This document shows, in pieces, positions 31,985 to 39,587 of a DNA stretch of 64,000 nt. The translations under genes and the position numbers were made by a program. The stretch covers positions 149,550,305 through 149,614,304 of the forward strand of contig CM019824.1 in the NCBI GenBank assembly GCA_009763385.1. The letters are read 5' to 3'. Position 1 is the stretch's first letter. Each line of letters opens with the position of its first letter. This stretch comes from Coix lacryma-jobi var. lacryma-jobi. Taxonomy: Eukaryota; Streptophyta; Magnoliopsida; Poales; Poaceae. Under the pieces are notes generated by a model that worked only from the letters and a program-made list of their open reading frames with translations, was not told where the DNA came from and ran no database searches.

Positions 31985-32081
31985 CCAGGTTTGGGCCTCA
32001 AAACCTGGGGTGGCGGGTTTCCGAGTTTGGGCCTCAAAACTCGGGGTGGCCGGTTTGCCTGGTTTGGGCCTCAAAACCAGG
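31985..32081. repeat. covarying palindrome array in the upstream region of C
   Basis: Three perfect 24-nt units lie at 31985-32008, 32021-32044 and 32058-32081. The inner 14 nt, TTTGGGCCTCAAAA, are constant. The 5-nt arms are CCAGG/CCTGG, CCGAG/CTCGG and CCTGG/CCAGG, fully complementary in every unit. The array sits about 260-350 bp upstream of the TATA box. Confidence 0.85.
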
Positions 32082-32336
32082 GGGTTGGTCCGAAAGGACG
32101 GTCGACGCGTGGCGGCACCGAGAGGCTTGCGTTGCGGCGAAGCTATCGGTGAGAAGGCGCGGCGGTCGACAGTGGCGGCACGTGGCGGCATCGGGTGAGG
32201 TCGCGTCGAGGCGAAGCTACCGGATGTGCGGGCGTGGCCGTCGGATGAAGACTGTCAAGTCTGGACGGTTTTACCCCTGGGGGGTATTTGGGATGAGTGC
32301 TTAATGTAAGGGCGCCTTGGTCATTAGGACGTGCGC

Positions 32337-32348
32337 CTATATATATGG
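32337..32348 (+). promoter_or_regulatory. TATA box of LTR C
   Basis: The sequence CTATATATATGG is followed about 30 nt later by the presumed start near 32378. The 3' LTR has the same box at 40563-40574. Confidence 0.65.
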
Positions 32349-32944
32349 AGAGGGCTGCTAGGGCAGCCGGATCCTTGGCAGACTAGTGGTGGTGTCTCTC
32401 TCATTTTGTTCCTGTGAGAGTAGGCTAGGGTAAGGAGAGTTGGCTCTTGTTCTTGAGCTTTTCGCCATCCAAGCTTTGATCTGCTGGAGTGGCTTGTAGC
32501 CCGTACACCAAGTGCTTAATGAATCATCCATTCCTCTGAGTCCAAGGATCAAATTCGTGCTTTGATTTGTCTTGCGATTTTGTTCTTCGCGTTTGCACGT
32601 TTTCCCCTCTTTCGCTCTTCACGAGAATTCTTGTTTCGAGGGAAGATTCGCAAATCCGTTTGAACCATCTTGTGTAGCTTCGTGAGAGTCTTCTTTCTAC
32701 CGAAGGAATTTCTCTAATACCTCACGAACTCACAGATCGGGCGGATTTAGTTTTGGGATCGAGTTCTTGCCCGTTCCTCACCGTTTTCTTCGATTCACCG
32801 ATTTGGAGTTAGGTTCGAGCCATGATCTCTTAGGAGTAGCTCACTAACATCCTTGTGATCCCTCACACGAAGTTAGAGCCCTAGTGCTTTTGATTTGAGG
32901 GAAATCGGGTCGATTCGGTGGATGAACAGGGGACTGGTCGGGGT

Positions 32945-33400
32945 GACCGGACGCTGCCTCATAGCGACCGGACGCACCGAGCCAGAGTCCGGTCGTTGAA
33001 CACCCGCGCTGTCCAGTTCGCGCGTGGTGACCGGACGCTGACTGGGATTCGACCGGACGCACCTTAACGCAGAGTCCGGTCCAACACAGAGAGCTCCCGA
33101 AACGAGTTTCTGTGGACCGGACGCGTCCGATCGTTCCTGACCGGACGCACCTCAGAGTCCGGTCAATATTGTCAGAAAGCGTTTTGTGCGACCGGACGCT
33201 AGGGTTTCGCATGACCGGACGCACTGAAGGCACTGTTCATTGCCTCCTCGGTGCTTGACCGGACGCTCAGTTGTAACGACCGGACGCTTCTTCTCCGTGA
33301 GTCCGGTCGTGAACAGAGAGCTCCCAGAACGCAGTTCAGCTGACCGGACGCGTCCGGTGCCTATCGACCGGACGCACCAGTGAGTCCGGTCAGTGCTGAC
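32945..33400. repeat. CCGGACGC/GTCCGG repeat-motif zone (Sirevirus LTR signature)
   Basis: About twelve GACCGGACGC and five GAGTCCGGTC motifs occur in 450 bp, including the perfect palindrome ACCGGACGCGTCCGGT near 33345. High-copy symmetric motifs with a CGG-CCG core are a published mark of Sirevirus LTRs (Bousios and colleagues, from memory). The zone forms a CpG island downstream of the promoter. Confidence 0.85.
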
Positions 33401-33798
33401 AGAACGCGTTTTCGTCCGTATCTTTTGCGTTCGAGCTCCGATTTGAGATCCGCTTTTTGCGTTGGATTCCCGACTCTGTGCTCTACAGAAACCGGGCTTC
33501 CCGCTTTGCGAGATTGCCTGAATCCCCCTCGCGTTGCTCGGGGGAGGTTGAGGTTACCCAAACTCCATCCTGTCACTAGTTGACTCGCGTGGATTTGGAA
33601 GAGGGAGCTTTTGTGGTGTCCCGCTGTGTTCCTAGGGAACATCCACCCATTCTCTTGGGTCGTGGACATCACGTGTGTCGGCTTTGCTCTTGGGGTTGAT
33701 TTTGTTGGGACAGAGGCCGGAATTTCTGAGAAGAAATTTTTAGGCTCCCATTCACCCCCCCTCTGGTCGCCTTGCTTTAGCATTTTCGGTCCTTCAAT

Positions 33799-33813
33799 TG
33801 GTATCGGAGCCAG
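33799..33813 (+). promoter_or_regulatory. PBS of element C
   Basis: TGGTATCGGAGCCAG lies two bases after the LTR end and is complementary to initiator-Met-type tRNA, as usual for Copia elements. Confidence 0.8.
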
Positions 33814-33963
33814 TTAAGGATCTCTCTACCTTAACCGGTTCCGGATCCGCGAAGGCGACCTTTTGAGAGCGGTTCTGTTTCCGACTTTGCTTGTCGAAGT
33901 GTTAAGCTTTTATCTTGCTAACACTAACGGTGCTTTTGGAGTGCACCAAGTTCTTCTTCAAGT

Positions 33964-35838
33964 ATGTCTTTGTCTTTCAGCATGAACGGTTCCATGGACG
34001 ACATCTTGGGAAGAAGGAGGAGTGCAGTTGATGAGAGGGATCGCGAGGTGAATGATATGCTGAACCTTCTGCGACATGATGAGCTTTCACCGGAGGATCT
34101 CCTATGTCAACTTGGCAAGGTCAAGAGAGGTATACTTGCTCGTGGACTTGTGAGCTTGCACAAGCTTTGTGATTTGAAGTCTAGTATCTCTTTACCTTGC
34201 ACCTCCTGTAGTGACATGGTTAGGAAGGTTGATGAGCTACGCTTTTCTCTTGCTAGCTTAAAATCTGAAAATAAAATGTTGAAATCCAATGCCTCCAAAC
34301 CATGTTTAGTTTGCATTGACTTGGGCAAGGATCTTGATTGTGCTAAAAATGAAATAGCCTTGTTAAAGTCAAATGCTTCTCTGCCATGTGTCAACTGTGA
34401 ATCTTTTGTTGCTAGACTTAGAGAATATAGTCTGATTCACAGGACATGTGTAGATGACCTTGAGCATGCTAGGGCTAAAATTGATGAATTAAATGCTAGG
34501 CCTTGTAGCTCATGCTCTTTGAATAAAGATGCTTGCCATACTTCTAGTGATATTCATGATCCTTTGCTTGATGTAAATGGTGATGTTTCTTCCACCGATT
34601 TCATTTGCACATCTTGCATTGATTTGGAAAAAGAAGTTTTGGTTTTGAAGCAAATGCGCGATGATATGAGCGCTAAGTTGGTTGAGCACAATGATATGAG
34701 TGCCAACCTTGAGAGGGAAGTTGAGCTCTTGCGTACCACATATGCCGAGTGCATTAGAGAGGAGATGGAGAATCTTAAAAATGCTCCATGTGGTACTTGT
34801 GATCGCCTCAAGTTTGAAAATGAGGTTTTGGCCACAAGATGCAAGAGCCTTTGTGCTAAGTCTTTTGAGTCACGCTTTTCTTCCAACTCTGTTGTCGAAG
34901 TTTCCAAGTCTGCATCTTTGCGATCGGAGTTGAGTTCTTGTGTTGCGCGTGAGTCTTTTGACGATAGCACTAGTGCCAAGGCTTCGGATAGCTCTTTCAT
35001 AGCTACTCCTAACCTTGCTAGTTCTTCGAGTGATGTCCAAGAGACTTCTCTTGACAAGGGTGCTTCTCACATTTTTGGGACTCGTCCTCCCAATCCGGTT
35101 TTCCATTGCACCTTTTGCAAGAAGGAGGGACATTCGCTCGATTTTTGTTTTCGTCGTGTCAAGCATGAGCGGCGAATTCGAGCTAAGGCTTTTAGGAAGC
35201 CGCGTAGCCTTTCCCATGGCACGTGTGCTCCTAGCATTGGCACCAAGTTGGTGGTTGATGCTTCTTGTTCTAAGTCCCAAGGGACTTCTCACTTGTCGGA
35301 GAATGGTGTGCCTTCCAGTAGGCCTTTGTACCATTGCTCTTTTTGTGAGAAAGATGGGCATCAAGAAAGCTTTTGCTATCGGCGTGCCAAACGCTTGCGC
35401 CAAGCTCGCTCTTCTAGGAAGTTGGTGGTTCATAGCCCTTCTCATGGCGTGAACGCTTGTGTTCCTAGTAAGAAGCCCATTTTTGTTGATGGGTTTTATG
35501 ACTCCTTTTCTAGTGGGATAGGTCATGGTCGTGGACATGCTTCTAGTGCTTCTTCTCTTGGTCCACGTCATGCTTCTCATGGTGCATCTATTGGTTCTTC
35601 TACAAAAACCTTGGAAGATGTTTGCCTCTTTTCCCGTGGTACGACTCGTTCTTCTCCTCGAGTTGTCCTTTTGAGGAATGCTTCCAAGGGTGTTTCAAAA
35701 TCGTCGTTGAACCAGCATTTGCATCATGCTAACCCACATGAGAAGTTGAGATTTGTGACCAAGTCCTGGATCCCCAAGTACATGCTTGCTAACCCTTCGG
35801 GATCCAAGGCTCGGGTTACTTTGTCCTCTTGTGTGTAG
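33964..35838 (+). CDS. Gag-like protein with two CCHC knuckles (C)
   Basis: 624 aa, intact. ATG 33964 is the first after the PBS; a second in-frame ATG lies at 33982. Two retroviral-type zinc knuckles CX2CX4HX4C are at residues about 381-394 (CTFCKKEGHSLDFC) and 457-470 (CSFCEKDGHQESFC), each followed by a basic patch, so the protein should bind RNA. Upstream is a charged, helical-looking region broken by six CxxC motifs about 30-60 residues apart (PCTSC, PCLVC, PCVNC, PCSSC, ICTSC, PCGTC), all kept in F. The C-terminal part is Ser/His-rich. There is no protease. It presumably forms particles for RNA that a partner element copies. The closest known relatives would be Sirevirus Gag proteins. 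Confidence 0.85.
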   Translation: MSLSFSMNGSMDDILGRRRSAVDERDREVNDMLNLLRHDELSPEDLLCQLGKVKRGILARGLVSLHKLCDLKSSISLPCTSCSDMVRKVDELRFSLASLKSENKMLKSNASKPCLVCIDLGKDLDCAKNEIALLKSNASLPCVNCESFVARLREYSLIHRTCVDDLEHARAKIDELNARPCSSCSLNKDACHTSSDIHDPLLDVNGDVSSTDFICTSCIDLEKEVLVLKQMRDDMSAKLVEHNDMSANLEREVELLRTTYAECIREEMENLKNAPCGTCDRLKFENEVLATRCKSLCAKSFESRFSSNSVVEVSKSASLRSELSSCVARESFDDSTSAKASDSSFIATPNLASSSSDVQETSLDKGASHIFGTRPPNPVFHCTFCKKEGHSLDFCFRRVKHERRIRAKAFRKPRSLSHGTCAPSIGTKLVVDASCSKSQGTSHLSENGVPSSRPLYHCSFCEKDGHQESFCYRRAKRLRQARSSRKLVVHSPSHGVNACVPSKKPIFVDGFYDSFSSGIGHGRGHASSASSLGPRHASHGASIGSSTKTLEDVCLFSRGTTRSSPRVVLLRNASKGVSKSSLNQHLHHANPHEKLRFVTKSWIPKYMLANPSGSKARVTLSSCV

Positions 35839-38349
35839 ATATGAGGACGCGGGATGGAGAACATGCGCCTGATGGAGCTTGATCTTTTAGATGTGATCAA
35901 GTGTTGATGGTTCTCTACATCCTGCTTAGATTTGCCTCCAAAGAGGCTTTTATAGCTTGGTGAGCCCTCTTTTACACTCATACCTTGTACATCCATGATC
36001 TATGTCTTGTGGTATGAGATGGTTCTATCATGTGCTTACTTGTATAGCTTTTACATGTACATTTTCTTTTGTATCATGTTTTGCTTTAGTCTAGCATGTG
36101 CTATCTTGTATATCATGTCTTGCTAGCTTTGTGTATAGCTTTTGTGGATTATCCACTTTTCATGCTAGTCTGTGATCCTTATGAACATTATGCCATGTTT
36201 TACCATACCTCTCCATGAGCTTTACTTGTAGAGGTGTGATGTTCATTAGGTGTCACTTTTCAGGTGCTAGTTTTGGTTAGCTACATGTATCCTGTTGATA
36301 TGACTAGTTTGAGCACTAGTCTTTCCTCGATTTTATCATGTTACATGCTTTTGGATCTATTGCTATCATTATCTTGCATTGTAGCATGTGTTGAGGTTTA
36401 GGCTGCGTTTGAGTTAATCATGTCCTTAGGATGCATTCTGTTCCATAGTGCTTTATCCTGTTGCATGGTAGTCTTGTCTAGTTTGGATTCATATCTCCTT
36501 GCGGTATCATTCATGGGTAGACCTCTTTTTGTTGAGAGCTTACCTTATGCTTTTATGTGACTAACCGTTTTCGTGGAGACCTTGAGGTCACACTGGACGA
36601 GACAATGCCTTGTGTTTTCTTCTGCTTTTGAGTGTGCAGGAGAACAGGAGCCTGGAGAGAGCATTTCGGCTCACGGACCTGATCCCACTTCTTCCACGAC
36701 TTAGGGTTCCGTTCGAGCAGCTCTCCAGCGAGCACTAGCAGCACCTGGGGGAGCGACAGCATCAGGCGAGGGGGAGGCGACTTCGGCGAGGCAGGCGCCC
36801 CGGAGTTCAGCAGCATCAGGCGTCCCCTCGGGCATCACACCAGCAGGCGGTCATGTGCTTCATGAGGTACCTCCGACACACTTCTGAGTTCGGTTTTTGG
36901 TACACTCCTTCTTCGACCCCTTTTCTGCTGTGTGGTCTTTCCGATGTGGATTTTGCTGTCTGTCGCTTGAGCATTTCCTGGCTCTTCGCTTGTGAGCTGG
37001 ATGTGTGTTTCCCTTTTAGTTGGGGAAGCATTTTGCTTATTGTATCATAGTTGGTCATCTCCGATACCCTTTTGTTTTGGGTGTTCCTTTTAGGCTAGTT
37101 TTTGCTTTGTCTTTGATAGACTAGCTTTTGCATGCATTTCATCATGTACATCTTGCATTTTAGAGCTTCATGTATATAGTAATGAAAATAAGACTATGCT
37201 CTTTTTGGTATGCCCTGTTTATTCATGATGATGCTTGTAGCTTAGGCTCTTTTTGATCACTTGATACATGCTATGAGCTAAGCTATTTTTGCAAATGGTG
37301 AACTTGACTAATCAACTATGAAACCTTTAATTTGTTCACCATTGAGATTGGCAACTAGCATGGGTAGGATGTGTTGAGATCACTTATGCTATCTTTTGTA
37401 TGCTAGGTTGCTATGTCTCTTGCACTGAGTCATTCACTTGCTTGGATTGTTCATATGTACATTGTGCTTAAAATTTTGATCCAAGTATTAGTGAAATGAA
37501 AAGATCGAGATGGGATTGCATGTGTCAGCACATCACGGTATCGAGACTGTTTCTCATTGCACATTTGAGTTAAACTTGAGCCGTGTAGTGTAAGACCGAA
37601 ACCGGTGCCTTAAGCTTCTGATTGCTTTTCTTGCATAGGCTTAGCCCGGTTGAAAAGTTAGGCAATGACCATGCTTTCAACCTCTCGCAATCACATGCTT
37701 TAATATGAACTTGTGTTAATGCCGCTGCAAACTCCAATAAAATTTAAAAAAAAAATAACACAAGTCTATGCTTCATTCTATTGCATGATGATTGAACTTT
37801 GCTAGGGGTAGTTCACCTTTTATACCTGAGTTAGCACTTGGTTGATTTCCTGTCTATCCATGCTAAGTGCTATTTTAGTGGTGAACACCTTTTCGAATGG
37901 CTTAAAACTGCTCATATGCTTAATTGTTCATATTTCGTATTCATTTGATCAGTTTGAGCCTTAGCTAGCATTTGTATTGATTGCTACATTCTCAGGGCAG
38001 CACCCCATTGAGCATCTTTTTATTCTGATTGCTATACACTTGAAGCTGTTGCATTGTACATTTCATGCATTCTAGCTTAGTGTGCATACCCCCAGCTCCG
38101 ATATTCTTTGTGGTCACCTTCAATTGGTTTCGGGCTCTTTTAATGCTTCTCACTGCCCCCATATGCTTTTGGATGACTTGTCTTGTGTTTGTGTCAATTT
38201 TGTGGAAAATGTCAAAACCCCTCAGCATGTTCCCTTTTGTCAAGGGGGAGGAGCTGTTTTCAAGGGGGAGCTTGAATGTTGGCACAAAGGGGAGAGTCAT
38301 GCATTTTGGGGAGAGCTTTGAGCGAGGGGGAGTTTTAGCTCTTTTGGTT
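35839..38349 (+). other. C: T-rich non-coding tail with pol scars
   Basis: The first 800 bases are T-rich with tandem-like TGCTAGTCTTGTGTA-type phrases and no coding potential. An acceptor-like TTTTGAGTGTGCAG ends at 36639 and is followed by a short Ser/Gly/Ala-rich open stretch. Remnants of Copia RNase H follow at 36853-37022 (separate entry). From 37040 the sequence is the Sirevirus 3' non-coding region shared with F and, inverted, with D. Confidence 0.7.
36853..37022 (+). pseudogene. Copia RNase H scar in C
   Basis: An open stretch reads MRYLRHTSEFGFWYTPSST, then a degenerate SDVDFAVCRL, then after a deletion ELDVCFPF before a stop. D's RNase H has the same order: MRYLCFTPEFGIWYSASST, SDADFAGCRL, and at the polyprotein end GELGVCFLF-stop. 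The non-autonomous element therefore kept the tail end of pol after losing the rest. F has the same scar at about 59207-59390. Confidence 0.8.
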
Positions 38350-39240
38350 TCTTCTTCAATTGGTATCTTCACTCGGTATAGCTCTTTTAGGTGTTCCAAT
38401 TGGTATCCATCTTTCGGTATGGAATGCAATTGATGTCATGAGCTGTATTGCATAGCTTTTGTATATAGGCTTGCTTTCAGGGGGAGTCGCTTTTGTCTTG
38501 CTGCTTCTCCGCGTGCACCGAGTGTCTTGTGCTCCATTTCGCCTTGAGCCTTTTCCTTGGGCTTTTTCAATTGAAATTGAACCTTCCTTGTGTTCCTTCA
38601 TTGGTACGCTTCGATTGGTTTTTCATTGGTGCGGAGCATGTTTGGCCGTAAGGCATTGGTATCGAGCGTGCTAGTTGTGTTGAGCCGTTTTGCCTCTCTC
38701 TTGAGGGACTAGCAGTTTTTGCTTCGTATTTTTGATTGGTTTGGAGCCTTCAGCTAGTTGTGTTGAGCCGTTTTGCCTCTGTCTTGAGGAACTAGCTGTT
38801 TTCACCAATTTGTGGCTGATTTTGAATGGTATCAAATTTTCTGCTAGTTGTGTTGAGCCTCTGTGCCTCTATCTTGAGGGACTAGCGGTTTTGCTTCTTA
38901 TGCGCTGTTTCAGCCTCATTTGGTGTCGAGCCTTGAGCTAGCGGTGTTGAGCCCTCTTCTGCCTCTTCTTGAGGACTAGCTCATTTTTGACTTGGTTGCG
39001 TCGAGCCGTTGCCCATGTCTTTGGGAACCAAGTCTTTTGCTCTTTGTCGAGTTGTTGCTCCGATCCTTCGCTTGGTTGCGTCGAGCCGTTGCCCATGTCT
39101 TTGGGGACCAAGCTTTCGGTGTTGGTATCTCAAACCATCTCTTGTGCTTAGTTTTTGTCAATTCAATCATCAAGGGGGAGAAATTTAGAAACCCAAGTAA
39201 GGGGGGAAATTTAGAAACCCAAGTAAGGGGGAGTAACCCA
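38230..39240 (+). promoter_or_regulatory. cluster of internal PPT-like motifs (C)
   Basis: AAGGGGGAG-type motifs recur near 38239, 38260, 38323 (GAGGGGGAG), 38478 (CAGGGGGAG), 39171, 39202 and 39223, plus AAAGGGGAG near 38285. Multiple PPT copies upstream of the 3' LTR are a published Sirevirus feature. Confidence 0.75.
38670..39113 (+). repeat. array of six covarying stem-loops (C)
   Basis: Units: 38670-38713, 38751-38798, 38843-38886, 38935-38982, 38990-39033 and 39070-39113. Each has an outer stem of 6-9 bp, a fairly constant GTTGAGCC or GTCGAGCC inner strand, and an inner 4-bp stem with a loop close to TGTCTT. In units 1-4 the outer stem is CTAG-based and the inner stem CCTC/GAGG. In units 5-6 the outer stem is CTTGGT/ACCAAG and the inner stem CCCA/TGGG. 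Both sides change together, which points to RNA structure. F has six matching units, and D carries the array inverted. Confidence 0.8.
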
Positions 39241-39530
39241 AGTGAATCCAAGTGGATAAGTACCTTGGTTTCTTTTTGTGATGATTGTTTGACAATTTTT
39301 GAGATTGGTTTTTCGAGTGCCTTTTGGGACTCATGAAACTCTTGTCTTCTCTTGACTTTTCGGTTATGTGGAGGCTTTGCCCGCTTTTCCCATTTCTTTC
39401 GGGACCGAGAGCTTTTATTTGGAGTATTCATGATCCTCCCTCTCTCAAGTGGCCTTGTGTTTGCTTTTACCTGGCTTTTGGGCACTTGAGTGAGACTGGT
39501 CTTCAAACCCTTCCTTTTTGATTTTATTGT

Positions 39531-39587
39531 CAGTCAATGCATTCATCAAGGGGGAGATTGAGAATACATATGATGAATGATTGACTG
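39531..39587 (+). promoter_or_regulatory. terminal PPT with flanking inverted repeat (C)
   Basis: The left arm CAGTCAATGCATTCATCA (39531-39548) pairs with TGATGAATGATTGACTG (39571-39587), with one bulged base. Between them lie the PPT AGGGGGAGAT (39549-39558) and the start of the 3' LTR. A precisely placed inverted repeat around the terminal PPT is a published Sirevirus trait. F keeps it at 61699-61753. Confidence 0.85.

Larger units (their letters stand above)
31333..33796 (+). repeat. 5' LTR of C (2464 bp)
   Basis: It begins TGAGAATACATATGATG and ends TTTTCGGTCCTTCA. It holds in order the inverted-repeat arm, the palindrome array (31985-32081), a TATA box (32337-32348), a leader and the CCGGACGC repeat zone (32945-33400). 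Confidence 0.95.
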
